From Anderseniella sp. Alg231-50 (GTDB lineage Bacteria; Pseudomonadota; Alphaproteobacteria; Rhizobiales; Aestuariivirgaceae): a stretch of DNA of 64,000 bases. Below the pieces are notes generated by a model. The model was not told the DNA's origin and did not search any database. It was given only the letters and a program-made list of their open reading frames with translations. The DNA lies in NCBI RefSeq assembly GCF_900149695.1, contig NZ_LT703003.1:2132747-2196746 (forward strand). Reading direction: 5' to 3'. Both the position numbers and the translations under genes were made by a program. Of this stretch, positions 9,570 to 23,099 are shown piece after piece (the first letter of the stretch is position 1; every line of letters starts with the position of its first letter).

Positions 9570-9983
9570 ATGTCCCAGATTACCAAGACAGCCAAATCCG
9601 CCATGATCCTTGCCGCCGGTGCAGTTGCCAGTGCCTTTTTTGCCGGTAATGTCACTACGACCGCCAATGCGGAAACGGTCTATTTTGGCTATGAGACTTC
9701 ATTCCGCGAAGCCAAGCAGATGTGCAACGGCATGCATGGCCGGATTTTCGAGACGGAACGGGCTCAGTACGGATGCACCGGTATATTGCGCGAAGAGAAA
9801 GCCAAGAAAAAAACAAGCGTGCCTCCTTTCGTCCGCGGAGCCAATGACCGTCCCACCAAGCGCCAGAATTTCTCCGGTCGTGATTTTTCCAACGATATCG
9901 GCAAAGTCGGCGGCGAAGGTAACGGCAGTGGCGGCGGCGGCGGTGGCGGCAACGGCGGCGGAAGCGCCGGCGGCACCTTCTGA
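9570..9983 (+). CDS. Small exported protein with glycine-rich tail
   Basis: Not recognised. 137 residues: signal peptide ending in TTANA, a compact domain with two Cys (QMCNGMHGR and YGCTGIL), a basic linker, then an almost pure Gly tail (about residues 112-137). A GAGGAAAG ribosome site precedes the chosen ATG by about 5 bases, which rules out the earlier in-frame start. A terminator follows closely. The Gly-rich end suggests a surface or envelope role, but this is inference only. Confidence 0.7.
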   Translation: MSQITKTAKSAMILAAGAVASAFFAGNVTTTANAETVYFGYETSFREAKQMCNGMHGRIFETERAQYGCTGILREEKAKKKTSVPPFVRGANDRPTKRQNFSGRDFSNDIGKVGGEGNGSGGGGGGGNGGGSAGGTF

Positions 9984-10011
9984 TCTTCGCCCTGTTTGAC
10001 GAACAGTCAAA

Positions 10012-10045
10012 GCCAGCATCGCTTCACAGCGATGCTGGCCTTTTT
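10012..10045 (+). terminator. Rho-independent terminator
   Basis: Perfect 11-base arms GCCAGCATCGC and GCGATGCTGGC around a 6-base loop, followed by T5, about 30 bases after the stop of the glycine-rich protein gene. Confidence 0.92.
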
Positions 10046-10071
10046 GTTTATCCGGAATGTGGGAGCAAAAG

Positions 10072-10419
10072 CTAGCGACGGCCCCGGCGGCGTGACCTGC
10101 GTGATGCGAGCATCGGCACAGCCAGCATGACGGCGCACACGATTGTTGAAAGACAAAACGCTGCTATAGCGGCAACGCCAAGAGTGTGTGGCGCATTGCC
10201 TGCCTGGGTGAGCAATGGGCTGGCAGTCGCCGCACCCATGGGTAATACAGCGACCATTACCGCCAGCACCGCGGTAGACAATGCCACGACGAAAAACGAC
10301 AGCATATGGGTGTTTCTGCGCTTCTGCGCACAAGCACCGGCACGCGCTCCAGCACCGAAGCCGTACAAGCCGTCAGTTTCATCGTTTCTGATAATCATAA
10401 TGCGCGCATCCCGGTTCAT
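10072..10419 (-). CDS. Small membrane protein, two helices
   Basis: Not recognised. 115 residues with a polar N-terminus, two hydrophobic helices (MLSFFVVALSTAVLAVMVAV and LGVAAIAAFCLSTIVCAVML) and a very basic C-terminus SRRSRRRGRR. A good ribosome site, AGAGGGG, lies 8 bases before the ATG on this strand, which is the main reason to accept it over overlapping frames. The layout would place the basic tail in the cytoplasm. Confidence 0.62.
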   Translation of the reverse strand: MNRDARIMIIRNDETDGLYGFGAGARAGACAQKRRNTHMLSFFVVALSTAVLAVMVAVLPMGAATASPLLTQAGNAPHTLGVAAIAAFCLSTIVCAVMLAVPMLASRRSRRRGRR

Positions 10420-10551
10420 TCACGAACCCCTCTGAGCGTGCAAAAAACCATAAAAGCATGGCGTAAAATCAGACAAACCATGCCTCTGGCCGGGTCATTG
10501 TGTGGCAAACCGGTGGCATATGGTTAATAAAAAGTTAACAATATCAAGGTG

Positions 10552-11871
10552 TTATATCGAGAAATCGGCGGAATTCTCGAGTTTTTGGCGACATGTGCGG
10601 GCTGCGTTGTCAGGCAGAGTGTCCACATCGTCATATGTGATCGTTGCGCCGTGTTTCACCGGGCGGATCAGGCTGACACCATGTGCAAGACCGATGGGCA
10701 GGGCGCGGGAGCGGTGTGATGCACCGGCAGGCATCAACTTGCCCCATGCGGTGTACCCGCCTTCGCCATCCAACATGTCGCCGGCAGCGAGGTCTTTCTT
10801 GGCAACGGCCACAACATCTCCCCGCCACTCAGCTGTGGTTCCGGTTGCTTCGCCACGGATTGCGGCGTTGGCAGCGGAAACACCAAGTTCGAGGCCGATC
10901 AGATGATAGGGTCGGTACATGGCTGCATAGTAGCCCGACTGGTCGGTCTTGAGGCCGTATTGCAGGAAACAGTCGCGGGCATACTGGTTGGGGGCCTTGA
11001 ACACTGCGTAGACACCCCAGCGCAGGTGATTGTGCATTTCGGTTGCCTCGCCACGATGCTCGGAGGCAACGACTTCAACAAACCCTTCGCCGTCAAGCGT
11101 GCCCCCGGCATCGGTCGGAATCAGTGTGTTTTGCAGGTTATCGAAGTCGACGGCGGGGAATTTCAGCCCGTTGCCGGGGGCGTTGAGCCCGGTGGCGTTG
11201 GCAATTGCCGCCATTTCAATGGCGGATTTGGTGCCGTCCAGAAACGAGTTGAACATCTGCGAGTTCATGCCTGCAGCCGCCGCCTGTTCCGGGGAAAGGC
11301 CATAATGGGTCCATACATCATCCGGAGTGACATCATGGAACCCGGGCTGGTAGCGGGTGCCTTTGCCGGCACAGATGATTTCCAGGCCGCAGGTTCTGGC
11401 CCAGTCGACGATCTCACAGACCAGGGCCGGCTGGTCGCCGGATGCCATGGAGTAAACAGTGCCTGCGCTGCGGTGTGCGTCAGCCAGGACCGGGCCTGCC
11501 AGGACATCTGCTTCGACATTGACCATGATGATGTGTTTGCCGTGCTGGGCTGCGGCAAGTGCATGGGCGCAGCCGGCGGCCGGTGAGCCGGTGATTTCCA
11601 TGACAACCTCAACAGCCGGGTCGGCGATCAGGTCCATGCCGTCATCGGTGAAGCGTGTCCGGGATATCTGGTCGTCGTGCCAGCCCACCGTGCGGCAGGC
11701 GGCGCGGGCGCGTTCAGGATCAAGGTCTGCGATCACGGCAACCGACAGGTGCGGCGAGAACGGGACCTGGTTGAGGAACATCGAGCCGAATTTGCCGGCA
11801 CCGATTACGCCGACCCGAACCGGCCCGCGGTCGGCAATTCTGTTGGCGAGAATAGCGGGAAGATGTTGCAT
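10552..11871 (-). CDS. NAD(P)-binding oxidoreductase with C-terminal SAF domain
   Basis: 439-residue protein with a Rossmann domain at the N-terminus (VRVGVIGAGKFGSMFL, with homoserine-dehydrogenase-like order), a middle domain resembling Gfo/Idh/MocA or homoserine dehydrogenase, and a SAF-type C-terminal domain (DVVAVAKKDLAAGDMLDGEGG). This architecture is widespread in alphaproteobacteria as an NAD(P)H-dependent oxidoreductase without an assigned substrate. The gene stands alone, 122 bases before the monooxygenase stop on the same strand. Confidence 0.8.
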   Translation of the reverse strand: MQHLPAILANRIADRGPVRVGVIGAGKFGSMFLNQVPFSPHLSVAVIADLDPERARAACRTVGWHDDQISRTRFTDDGMDLIADPAVEVVMEITGSPAAGCAHALAAAQHGKHIIMVNVEADVLAGPVLADAHRSAGTVYSMASGDQPALVCEIVDWARTCGLEIICAGKGTRYQPGFHDVTPDDVWTHYGLSPEQAAAAGMNSQMFNSFLDGTKSAIEMAAIANATGLNAPGNGLKFPAVDFDNLQNTLIPTDAGGTLDGEGFVEVVASEHRGEATEMHNHLRWGVYAVFKAPNQYARDCFLQYGLKTDQSGYYAAMYRPYHLIGLELGVSAANAAIRGEATGTTAEWRGDVVAVAKKDLAAGDMLDGEGGYTAWGKLMPAGASHRSRALPIGLAHGVSLIRPVKHGATITYDDVDTLPDNAARTCRQKLENSADFSI

Positions 11872-11993
11872 CGGTGAACCTCATGCGAACTGTCGGAAGC
11901 GGGTTGTCACAGTGGTCGCAACGAATCGATCAAGTCAACCAGATCGATGGGCTTTACGGGATTTCTTCAGATGGTGAGACGGTTGGCGGCGTG

Positions 11994-14506
<2,513 letters not shown>

Positions 14507-14531
14507 CCGGTTTCGCCAGTTAAAAAATTTG

Positions 14532-14554
14532 TTACAATTATGTCGAAATTGTAA
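14532..14554. repeat. Short perfect inverted repeat, possible operator
   Basis: TTACAATT and AATTGTAA flank a 7-base spacer in the gap between the aminotransferase and the DUF992 gene. It is too AT-rich for an intrinsic terminator and has the look of a dimeric regulator site, but no regulator can be named. Confidence 0.4.
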
Positions 14555-14680
14555 TTGGATTTGTCACCAACGATGGCTATCTATTAGTCAATCGCTCGGG
14601 ACGGCGATTCGGGAGTTCGGCTGCGTGGCGGTTTCGGTCACGCAGCCCGACCCCCACACTTGCCAGAAAGGCAGACTTAC

Positions 14681-15151
14681 ATGAAACGTATTGCTTCAGC
14701 CGCTGTTTTGACCCTTGGGATTGTTGCGGCCTCTTCCGGACCGGCGTCAGCCGACGGGGTGGGGATCAATATCGGTAATCTGGAATGTCTTGTCGAAGGC
14801 GGGATCGGTTTGATCGTCACTTCGTCAAAATCCATGGATTGCGTCTACAAATCAACCAGCGGGCGCGAAGATGTTTATGTCGGAAGGCTGACAAAGTTCG
14901 GTCTCGATATCGGGGTAACCGGCGAAGCCCGCATGATATGGGGGGTTTTCGCTCCTGGTATCGTTGAATACGGCGCGCTTTCGGGCCGGTATGTCGGCGC
15001 ATCCGCGGAAGCCACAGCTGGTGTTGGCGCCGGTGCAAACGCCCTGGTCGGTGGGGCCAATATCACACTGCAGCCATTGAGCGTCCAGGTGCAGACTGGT
15101 CTCAACGCGGCGCTTGGTGTGTCCAGCATGACACTTGAGCCGGCTGACTGA
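14681..15151 (+). CDS. DUF992 family exported protein
   Basis: 156-residue periplasmic protein of the DUF992 family, common in Hyphomicrobiales and of unknown function. Seen: signal peptide MKRIASAAVLTLGIVAASSGPASA, then the family pattern IGNLECLVEGGIGLIV, KSMDCVYK, KFGLDIGVTGEARMIWGVFAP and a Gly/Ala-rich C-terminal barrel-like half ending SSMTLEP. The ATG chosen has GAAAGGCAG 8-9 bases upstream and gives a clean signal peptide; an earlier in-frame ATG does not. Confidence 0.85.
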   Translation: MKRIASAAVLTLGIVAASSGPASADGVGINIGNLECLVEGGIGLIVTSSKSMDCVYKSTSGREDVYVGRLTKFGLDIGVTGEARMIWGVFAPGIVEYGALSGRYVGASAEATAGVGAGANALVGGANITLQPLSVQVQTGLNAALGVSSMTLEPAD

Positions 15152-15310
15152 TCTGGCCTCTTGCCTGTTGTCATGACAGTCGCTGATAACGGCTGATCGC
15201 ATTTGCCTGACAAAGGAGTGATTTGGCAAGCCAGGTGAGTATGCCTAGGTTGGTGAGTGAAGGTGCCTTTCGCGGGCGGCTTACTCGCAAATTGCAAGGA
15301 GTGCTTGCGC

Positions 15311-16291
15311 ATGCTGATCAAGACGATTCACAACTGGCAGATTCCGGAATCCAAAGCCACGTCGGAACACGTGTTTCTGAACCGGCGAAAATTTATTGCC
15401 GCTGCCGGGTTTGCCGGTATCGGGCTCGCTTCAGGTATTCGTCCGGCTTTTGCCGAAACTGATCCAACGGCAGGCCTGTACCCGGGCAAGCTCAACCCCG
15501 CCTATGCGGACGCCGGGCGCAAGATTACGCCTGAGGCACTCAATATCACCTACAACAACTTCTATGAGTTTGGCACATCCAAGCGTATTTCAAAGGCTGC
15601 CGAAGCGCTGGTTATCCGGCCTTGGGAGATCGCCTTCGAAGGTGAGATTGAAGCTCCTTTCAAGATGCAGTTCGATGACCTGATCAAGAAGGTGCAGATT
15701 GAACAGCGGGTATACCGGCACCGCTGTGTGGAAGCATGGTCAATGACGGTGCCGTGGAGCGGTTTCACCCTCAAGCAGCTTGTCGCCCTTGCCAAACCGA
15801 CTGCCAACGCGAAATACGTGAAGTTTGAAACCTTCAACGATCCTGAAATGGCACCCGGCCAGAAGCCAAGCCTGTTCGGCGGCAGCTATCCGTGGCCATA
15901 TTCAGAAGCTGTGACCATGGAAGAAGCCAACAATGACCTGGCGTTCATGGCGACCGGTGCGTATGGCAAACCGGTGGCCAAGTCCATGGGCGCGCCAATC
16001 CGTCTGCACCTGCCCTGGAAGTACGGCTTCAAATCGGCCAAGTCGATCAACAAGATCACTTTCACGTCCGAACGCCCCAAGAGCTTCTGGGAAGTGCTCG
16101 GGCCCAAAGAGTACGGTTTCTGGGCCAATGTAAACCCGGACGTTTCGCATCCGCGCTGGAGCCAGGCGTCGGAACGTGATCTGGAAACGGGTGAGAAGAT
16201 CCCGACCGTGATCTACAATGGTTACGCCGAGCAGGTCGCGTCGCTTTACGACGGCATGAAGGACGAATTGGGAACTGCGCTGTTCAAGTGA
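15311..16291 (+). CDS. msrP: Methionine sulfoxide reductase, molybdoenzyme subunit MsrP
   Basis: Periplasmic molybdopterin enzyme (YedY/MsrP) that repairs oxidised methionine in envelope proteins. Seen: a Tat signal with twin Arg in NRRKFIAAAGFAGIGLASG, the molybdenum-ligand Cys in YRHRCVEAWSMTVPW, GGSYPWPYSEAV and PIRLHLPWKYGFKSAKSI typical of MsrP. 326 residues with the ATG chosen (AAGGAG 8-9 bases upstream). The haem membrane partner MsrQ usually sits next door but is not present in this window. Molybdate uptake genes lie 10 kb downstream. Confidence 0.93.
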   Translation: MLIKTIHNWQIPESKATSEHVFLNRRKFIAAAGFAGIGLASGIRPAFAETDPTAGLYPGKLNPAYADAGRKITPEALNITYNNFYEFGTSKRISKAAEALVIRPWEIAFEGEIEAPFKMQFDDLIKKVQIEQRVYRHRCVEAWSMTVPWSGFTLKQLVALAKPTANAKYVKFETFNDPEMAPGQKPSLFGGSYPWPYSEAVTMEEANNDLAFMATGAYGKPVAKSMGAPIRLHLPWKYGFKSAKSINKITFTSERPKSFWEVLGPKEYGFWANVNPDVSHPRWSQASERDLETGEKIPTVIYNGYAEQVASLYDGMKDELGTALFK

Positions 16292-16336
16292 TCCCGAGCA
16301 GGTTTTCGAGAGATATCTTGCCTGTTTGAAAAATCA

Positions 16337-16373
16337 GGGGCCAGACACCCGGGTGGAGAGTGTGTCTGGCCCC
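16337..16373 (+). terminator. Hairpin terminator after msrP
   Basis: GGGGCCAGACAC and GTGTCTGGCCCC form a perfect 12-base stem with a 13-base loop about 45 bases after the msrP stop. The T-run is poor, so termination strength is uncertain. Confidence 0.65.
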
Positions 16374-16602
16374 TTCGTCGTCAGGAACCCGGCGGTTCAA
16401 CCTGAAGCACTTGTTGTTGCCTCGCGCTTCGGTGAACCCTTCGGGCATGCGGCCATGTGTTTTATGAGGGAGTAAACTAGCCGCTGACAAAACAAGGCTC
16501 ACACGGATGAACCATCAAGTGCAATCCGGTATTGGGCATGTATGTCATGCGGTGACTGCATATCAGGCAAAAGCACATATATTGCACGCACTTACGTGAG
16601 CG

Positions 16603-17520
16603 TCAGAACTTCCATTGCCGTGCTTTTGACACCACGAAATCCCTGAATACAGCGATTCTTTTGGAATTCCGCATCTCTTCCGGATAGACAAAATAGGTGT
16701 CTATTCCCGGTGCGTCCGCGCCCAGGGAAACACGGATGAGGGGTGAGTCTTCGCCCACTATGTAATCCGGCAGAACCCCGATGCCCAGGCCGGATTCGAC
16801 GGCACGCCGCAACCCGTAGATGGAATTGATCATGAAACTTGATTCACGCGGCGTTTCGCCCTCCGCTCGGCCCGCGCGCAGCAGCCAGCCGAGGTCGCTG
16901 AGGAACGTAGGCGTCGGTCCGAACGCCAGGATTTTGTGATTGTCGAGTTCTTCTGCGGTTTTCGGCAGGCCGTTCGATTGCACATAGTCCGGCGATGCAT
17001 AGGCATGATTGTGCACGGTGAACAACTTGCGCTGAATCAGATCAGGCTGGGTCGGCCGGCGCAGGCGAATGGCCACGTCAGCCTCACGCATGCCAAGATC
17101 GAGCTCTTCATCGGTCAGGATCAGCTGGACCCTGATTTGCGGATACAGTTCAATGAATTCCTGCAGGCGCGGGGTCAGCCAGATTGTGCCCAGGCCAACG
17201 GTTGTGGAAATGCGCAGGTCGCCGGTCGGTTTGTCACGACTGTCTGTAAGGCGGGTTCGCGCCGTTGCCAGTTTGGTGAACACATCATGTGCCGTGCGAT
17301 ACAGCATCTCACCCTGCTCGGTCAGGATCAGGCCGCGAGCATGGCGGTGAAAAAGCGTAACGTGCAGCTCCGATTCCAGGGCTGAAATCTGGCGGCTGAC
17401 CGCAGATTGCGACAGGTTCAGATCGTGACCTGCGTGGGTAAAGCTGCCGGCCTCCGCCACCGCGTGGAAGATGCGCAACTTGTCCCAGTCAAAGTTGTTG
17501 TCCCGCTTTGAAAATGGCAT
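16603..17520 (-). CDS. LysR family transcriptional regulator
   Basis: 305-residue LysR-type regulator. Seen: N-terminal winged HTH (WDKLRIFHAVAEAGSFTHAG, LSQSAVSRQISALESELHV) and an effector-binding domain with GDLRISTTVGLGTIWL near residue 100. It lies 17 bases after trxB on the same strand, an arrangement known in Rhizobiales, so it is probably cotranscribed with trxB. Whether it controls trxB or redox genes elsewhere is not shown by the sequence. Confidence 0.92.
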   Translation of the reverse strand: MPFSKRDNNFDWDKLRIFHAVAEAGSFTHAGHDLNLSQSAVSRQISALESELHVTLFHRHARGLILTEQGEMLYRTAHDVFTKLATARTRLTDSRDKPTGDLRISTTVGLGTIWLTPRLQEFIELYPQIRVQLILTDEELDLGMREADVAIRLRRPTQPDLIQRKLFTVHNHAYASPDYVQSNGLPKTAEELDNHKILAFGPTPTFLSDLGWLLRAGRAEGETPRESSFMINSIYGLRRAVESGLGIGVLPDYIVGEDSPLIRVSLGADAPGIDTYFVYPEEMRNSKRIAVFRDFVVSKARQWKF

Positions 17521-17537
17521 GGAATTCCGGCCTTGTC

Positions 17538-18503
17538 CTACTCGGCTGCCTGCGAGGCTTCGTTGCCTGCTTCAGCCAGAAATTTCTCAGCTTCAAGCGC
17601 TGCCATGCATCCCATACCGGCGGCTGTGACAGCCTGACGGTAAATGTCGTCAGTGACATCGCCGGCCGCATAGACGCCTGCAATGTCGGTGGCAGTGGAG
17701 TCGGGCTGCGTTATCAGGTAGCCGCCATTCTTCATTTCCAGCTTGCCTTCAAACAACTCGGTCGCCGGCTTGTGGCCAATGGCAATGAAAATGCCATCGC
17801 AGGGCAGGTCTTCGACAGCTTGCGTTTTCACATTGCGCAGACGGGCCGCCGTAACGCCAAGCGGATTTTCGTCCCCGATGACCTCATCCAGAGTGGTGTC
17901 CCACATGACCTTGACCTTCGGGTTTTCAAACAGCCGGTTTTGCAGGATGCGTTCGGCGCGGAATTCGTCGCGGCGATGAACCACCACAACTTCGGAGGCA
18001 AACCTGGTCAGGAACAAAGCTTCCTCGACCGCGGTATTGCCGCCACCCACAACCACGACGCGTTTGTCGCGGTAGAAGAATCCGTCACACGTTGCGCAGG
18101 CGGATACGCCGAAACCCTTGAACTTTTCTTCAGTGGGCAAGCCGAGCCACTTGGCTTGCGCTCCCGTGCAGATGATCAGGCTATCACAGGTGTACTCGGC
18201 GCCGGAATCACCCTTGAGGCGAAACGGCCGCTGTTCCACATTGACATCGACTATGTGGTCACTGACCAGGTTTGTGCCGACATGTTCGGCCTGGCCCTGC
18301 ATCTGTTCCATCAGCCATGGACCCTGGATGGGGTCCGCAAATCCGGGATAGTTTTCAACGTCGGTTGTGATGGTGAGCTGACCGCCAGGCTGAATGCCGT
18401 GAATCAGGGTGGGCTCCAGCATGGCGCGTGCGGCATAGATGGCTGCCGTATATCCAGCAGGGCCAGATCCCAGAATAAGCACGCGTGAATGTTGTACGCT
18501 CAT
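17538..18503 (-). CDS. trxB: Thioredoxin-disulfide reductase
   Basis: Flavoenzyme that reduces thioredoxin with NADPH in the cytosol. Seen: FAD-binding [17 protein letters not shown] at residues 11-27, redox pair [10 protein letters not shown] near 138, NADPH-binding [14 protein letters not shown], and C-terminal [23 protein letters not shown]. The start [14 protein letters not shown] is the usual one for the family, whereas the longer in-frame extension is not. 321 residues. Confidence 0.96.
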   Translation of the reverse strand: MSVQHSRVLILGSGPAGYTAAIYAARAMLEPTLIHGIQPGGQLTITTDVENYPGFADPIQGPWLMEQMQGQAEHVGTNLVSDHIVDVNVEQRPFRLKGDSGAEYTCDSLIICTGAQAKWLGLPTEEKFKGFGVSACATCDGFFYRDKRVVVVGGGNTAVEEALFLTRFASEVVVVHRRDEFRAERILQNRLFENPKVKVMWDTTLDEVIGDENPLGVTAARLRNVKTQAVEDLPCDGIFIAIGHKPATELFEGKLEMKNGGYLITQPDSTATDIAGVYAAGDVTDDIYRQAVTAAGMGCMAALEAEKFLAEAGNEASQAAE

Positions 18504-18752
18504 GATTTCAGTCTCCGGCAATAATTTGATCTCTCGACGTCGCACATCTCTGCTTCGGACAGGTCATGCCCGACGATCACAAGATGCCTGAAAGGGGTGT
18601 TTTTTGCCCCGTACTCCATAACAATCTGCCACAGCCATGACCTGACCGCATAGCTTTCAGTCTGTCAGTTCACTAACAACTCACAGTTTTATTGTCACCC
18701 TGATCTGATACGGGGGTTTCCCGGTGTCAGGTTGAAGATGCCTGAAAACGAC

Positions 18753-19229
18753 TTACTTGAACGCTATTTTCAGAATCTCGTAGCTTTTACCGCCACCCGG
18801 CGTCATCACCTCTACGCTGTCGCCAGCCGATTTGCCGATGAGGGCGCGCGCAATCGGCGAGGAGATGGAAAGCTTGCCGGATTTCACGTCAGCTTCAAAA
18901 TCACCGACAATGCGATACACCGCTTCCTTGTCCGTGTCTTCATCCACAACCGTTACTGTCGCACCGAACTTGACAGTATCACCGCCCAGTTTCGACACGT
19001 CGATTATTTCTGCCCGGCTGATCATGTCTTCCAGCTCGGAAACCCTGGCTTCGTTCCAGCCCTGGGCTTCCTTTGCCGCATGGTACTCGGCGTTTTCCGA
19101 AAGATCGCCATGGGCACGCGCTTCCTCAATGGCCTTGATGATGCGGGGACGCTCAACAGACTTGCGGTGCTTCACTTCATCGGACATGGCGGCATGTCCT
19201 TCTGCAGTCATGGGAACTTTTTCAACCAT
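18753..19229 (-). CDS. greA: Transcription elongation factor GreA
   Basis: Binds RNA polymerase and stimulates cleavage of backtracked RNA. Seen: N-terminal coiled coil ([20 protein letters not shown]), the acidic tip [16 protein letters not shown] that reaches the active site, and the C-terminal FKBP-like domain with [20 protein letters not shown]. 158 residues, standard length. Separate unit; the 260 bases upstream towards carB hold no gene I can support. Confidence 0.96.
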   Translation of the reverse strand: MVEKVPMTAEGHAAMSDEVKHRKSVERPRIIKAIEEARAHGDLSENAEYHAAKEAQGWNEARVSELEDMISRAEIIDVSKLGGDTVKFGATVTVVDEDTDKEAVYRIVGDFEADVKSGKLSISSPIARALIGKSAGDSVEVMTPGGGKSYEILKIAFK

Positions 19230-19489
19230 CGCTACGTAATCCAGAATCTTGTTAGCCGCCCAAGCCTCAGAACTCCATGGAAGCCGTTAAGCTACCAACG
19301 CGTTCGTCTGTTGACTGTGTGCGGGAATGTTTCGGTCTGATGTAAATATGCGCAAAACAAATGCGTCCTGCAAGACCTGTTTAACGTTGATTGTCGTAGA
19401 GGAAAGCCGATCACAGGGTCATCTGTTCGGACCGGATGGAGATGTATATGGCTCCATAGCGGTGTTGCAACCCGGTTTATCGGGCCTGG

Positions 19490-22400
19490 TCAGGAGAATT
19501 TTCGGTCAAAATAGTCCTGAAGCGGCTTGACGGACAAGTCACCATGTTTGACGGCAGCAATCGCCTGGGACGCGGCGAGGGACGCGGGCAGGGTCGTGTA
19601 GTACGGGATCTTGGCCATCAGGGCCGCTCGCCGGATCGATTTTGAATCCGACAGTGCGCTTTGACCTTCCGTGGTATTGATTACCAGTTGAACCTCGCCA
19701 TTTGCCATGGCATCCACAATATGCGGGCGGCCTTCCAGAACCTTGTTGACGCGCTGTGCAGAGACACCCTTTTCCGTCAGATAGCGCTGGGTCCCTCCGG
19801 TTGCGACTATCTTGAAGCCCAGATCGGCCAGTTGCCGTGCTGTGGGCAGGATGCGGGACTTGTCATGGTCGCGCACTGAAATGAACGCGGTGCCGTCAAC
19901 CGGAACCGTTGTTCCGCCGCCAATCTGGCTTTTGGCAAATGCCATGGCGAAATCAGTGTCGATTCCCATGACCTCGCCGGTGGAGCGCATTTCCGGGCCG
20001 AGCACCGTATCAACACCGGGAAAGCGCGCAAACGGGAATACTGCTTCCTTGACGCCGATGTGTTTGAGCTTGTGCTTCTTCAATTTGAACGAGGCGAGCG
20101 TTTCTCCGGCCATGATGCGCGAGGCGATCTTGGCGATCGAGCGACCGACCACCTTGGCCACAAATGGTACCGTGCGCGAGGCACGCGGGTTTACTTCGAG
20201 CACATAGATATCGCCGTCCTTGATGGCAAACTGCACATTCATCAGACCGACCACCCCGAGCGCACGCGCCAGCACGGCCGACTGGCGCTCCAGTTCATCA
20301 ATGGTGGCCTTTTTGAGCGAGTAGGGCGGCAGCGAGCATGCACTGTCGCCCGAATGGACGCCGGCTTCCTCGATATGCTGCATCACTCCGGCGACGAATA
20401 CATCCTTGCCGTCACACAGTGCGTCCACATCAACCTCAATGGCATCGGACAGATAACTGTCAATGAGAACCGGGGACGATCCGGAAACAACAACAGCCTC
20501 GTTGATGTAGCGTTTGAGATCTTCGGTGTCCCGGACGATTTCCATGGCGCGGCCGCCCAGCACATAAGACGGGCGTATAACGACCGGATACCCGATCTTT
20601 TCCGCGATCTTGACGGCTTCGGGGCCGGACTTGGCAATGCCGTTGTTCGGCTGGCGTACCTTGACCTTCTTGAGCAGGTTTGCAAACCGGTCACGATCTT
20701 CGGCCAGGTCAATGGCGTCCGGAGACGTGCCGAGAATGGGAATGCCGGCTTTTTCTATGGCGTCGGCCAGCTTGAGCGGCGTCTGGCCGCCAAACTGAAC
20801 GATAACGCCGTGCAGTTCACCGTTTGCCTGCTCCGCCAGAAGAACTTCCAGCACGTCTTCTTCGGTCAGTGGCTCAAAATACAACCGGTCCGAAGTGTCG
20901 TAGTCGGTAGACACTGTCTCTGGGTTGCAGTTGATCATGATGGTTTCATAGCCGGCATCCGACAGGGCGAACGCGGCATGGCAGCAGCAGTAATCGAACT
21001 CGATGCCCTGGCCTATGCGATTTGGCCCGCCGCCGAGAATGGCGACCTTTTTCGCATCGGATACCTGTGCCTCGTTACCATCATTGCCGGGCAGGCCAAC
21101 CTCATAAGTCGAGTACATGTAAGCTGTCGGCGAAGCAAATTCGGCAGCGCAGGTGTCGATGCGCTTGTAGACCGGTTTGACCTTCAGCTTGTGACGGGCC
21201 TTGCGAACCCTGGCCTCGCTGGTACCAGCAAGGTCAGCAAGGCGCCCATCCGAAAAACCCACAGCCTTGAGCATGCGAAAATTGGCGGCATCCTTTGGCA
21301 GGCCGTGTTCGCGCACACGGTTTTCAGTCTGGATTATCGCGGACAGCTGCTCAATGAACCACGGGTCGTACTTCGACGATTCAAACACCTGCTTTTTGGT
21401 GGCGCCGCGACGCATGCACTCGGCAACCTTGAGCAACCGGTCAGGTGTGGGCAGCGACATGGCGCGACGGAAGACGTTTTTGTCCTCATCCTTGCCATGA
21501 CCTTCCAGTTCAATCTCGTCGAGGCCGGAAAGCCCGGTTTCCAGGCCGCGCAGCGCCTTTTGCAGGGATTCAGCGAACGTGCGTCCGATGGCCATCACTT
21601 CGCCGACAGATTTCATGGCGGTGGTCAGGTTGGGCCTGGAGCCGGGGAATTTTTCAAAGGCGAAGCGCGGGATCTTGGTCACGACGTAATCGATTGATGG
21701 CTCAAACGATGCCGGCGTGGCACCGCCGGTGATGTCGTTGTCCAACTCATCCAGCGTGTATCCCACGGCAAGGCGGGCCGCGACCTTGGCAATCGGAAAG
21801 CCGGTTGCCTTGGAGGCGAGCGCGGATGATCTCGAAACCCGCGGGTTCATTTCAATAACGATGAGGCGGCCGTTGGCCGGGTTTACAGCGAACTGCACGT
21901 TGGAACCGCCGGTTTCAACACCGATTTCCCGCAGCACCGCAATGGATGCATTGCGCATCACCTGGTATTCCTTGTCGGTCAGCGTCAGAGCCGGAGCAAC
22001 GGTAATCGAATCGCCTGTGTGCACGCCCATCGGATCAAGGTTTTCGATGGAGCAGATAATGATGCAGTTGTCATCGCGGTCACGCACAACCTCCATCTCA
22101 AACTCTTTCCAGCCAAGTACGGATTCTTCGACCAGCACCTCGGAAGTGGGAGAAGCCTCGACGCCGGAAAGAACGATGTCATACAACTCCTCGAGCGTGT
22201 AGGCGATGCCGCCGCCGGTGCCGCCCAGCGTAAAGGACGGACGAATAATGGCCGGCAGGCCGGTGAGTTTGTAGGCTTCAAAGGCCTGCTGCTGCGCGGT
22301 AAGACGCTGCTCTTCGCGGCGTTCAAATTCGGTTTTGGCCCATTCGGTCTTGAATGCGGAAACTGCGTCAGGACCGTTTCCGGACGCCTGCTCGAGACCT

Positions 22401-22909
22401 TGTTCATAGCTCTTGCTGAAGCGTTGCTTCAGGTCTGAGGTATTGACGAAGGCGGAACGCGGCGTCTCCAGCCCGATCTTCTTCATGGCGGTGCGGAACA
22501 GGTCGCGGTCCTCAGCCTTGTCGATGGCCTCGGCGCGCGCGCCGATCATTTCCACGTCCCATTTGTCCAGCACGCCCTGCTTGTTCAGTGAAAGGGCGGT
22601 GTTAAGAGCGGTCTGACCGCCCATGGTCGGCAGCAATACCAGCTTGTCACCGGGACGTTCGGTGCGCTCCTTCTCGATAATCTTCTCAACGACGGCAGGG
22701 GTGATGGGTTCGATGTATGTCGCATGCGCAAGATCAGGGTCGGTCATGATCGTGGCCGGATTGGAGTTGACCAGGACAATGCGGTAGCCTTCGGCCTTAA
22801 GGGCCTTGCAGGCCTGGGTGCCGGAATAGTCAAACTCGCAGGCCTGGCCGATAACTATCGGCCCTGCGCCGATAATCAGGACCGTGTCGATATCTTCACG
22901 TTTGGGCAT
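19490..22909 (-). CDS. carB: Carbamoyl-phosphate synthase large subunit
   Basis: Makes carbamoyl phosphate from bicarbonate, ammonia (from CarA) and two ATP for pyrimidine and arginine synthesis. Seen: two homologous ATP-grasp halves, the first starting [22 protein letters not shown] and the second [19 protein letters not shown], oligomerisation region between, and a C-terminal MGS-like allosteric domain with [15 protein letters not shown]. 1139 residues, within the alphaproteobacterial range. The ATG chosen has AAAGAG about 6 bases upstream. CarA is encoded about 8 kb away on the same strand, not adjacent. Confidence 0.97.
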   Translation of the reverse strand: MPKREDIDTVLIIGAGPIVIGQACEFDYSGTQACKALKAEGYRIVLVNSNPATIMTDPDLAHATYIEPITPAVVEKIIEKERTERPGDKLVLLPTMGGQTALNTALSLNKQGVLDKWDVEMIGARAEAIDKAEDRDLFRTAMKKIGLETPRSAFVNTSDLKQRFSKSYEQGLEQASGNGPDAVSAFKTEWAKTEFERREEQRLTAQQQAFEAYKLTGLPAIIRPSFTLGGTGGGIAYTLEELYDIVLSGVEASPTSEVLVEESVLGWKEFEMEVVRDRDDNCIIICSIENLDPMGVHTGDSITVAPALTLTDKEYQVMRNASIAVLREIGVETGGSNVQFAVNPANGRLIVIEMNPRVSRSSALASKATGFPIAKVAARLAVGYTLDELDNDITGGATPASFEPSIDYVVTKIPRFAFEKFPGSRPNLTTAMKSVGEVMAIGRTFAESLQKALRGLETGLSGLDEIELEGHGKDEDKNVFRRAMSLPTPDRLLKVAECMRRGATKKQVFESSKYDPWFIEQLSAIIQTENRVREHGLPKDAANFRMLKAVGFSDGRLADLAGTSEARVRKARHKLKVKPVYKRIDTCAAEFASPTAYMYSTYEVGLPGNDGNEAQVSDAKKVAILGGGPNRIGQGIEFDYCCCHAAFALSDAGYETIMINCNPETVSTDYDTSDRLYFEPLTEEDVLEVLLAEQANGELHGVIVQFGGQTPLKLADAIEKAGIPILGTSPDAIDLAEDRDRFANLLKKVKVRQPNNGIAKSGPEAVKIAEKIGYPVVIRPSYVLGGRAMEIVRDTEDLKRYINEAVVVSGSSPVLIDSYLSDAIEVDVDALCDGKDVFVAGVMQHIEEAGVHSGDSACSLPPYSLKKATIDELERQSAVLARALGVVGLMNVQFAIKDGDIYVLEVNPRASRTVPFVAKVVGRSIAKIASRIMAGETLASFKLKKHKLKHIGVKEAVFPFARFPGVDTVLGPEMRSTGEVMGIDTDFAMAFAKSQIGGGTTVPVDGTAFISVRDHDKSRILPTARQLADLGFKIVATGGTQRYLTEKGVSAQRVNKVLEGRPHIVDAMANGEVQLVINTTEGQSALSDSKSIRRAALMAKIPYYTTLPASLAASQAIAAVKHGDLSVKPLQDYFDRKFS

Positions 22910-23099
22910 GAGCACTCTTTTTGCGGATGCAGCCCAAGCCGTCGGATGGGCGGGCGCAAATTCCGTGTGAGTTACACTATCAATCCGCCCGGTGCAAAGG
23001 CCAAGCTGTCGCGCAAGGTGATTTGAGGCGGACGATCCACAGTTTGGCGATGAATTGCACGAAATTTGCGCAGATTCGCCGGTGCAAACGGATGTTCTG

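Noticed and set aside
20060..21697. 545-codon open frame on the plus strand
   Set aside because: Antisense to carB, whose identity is certain; the frame is a by-product of GC-rich codon use.
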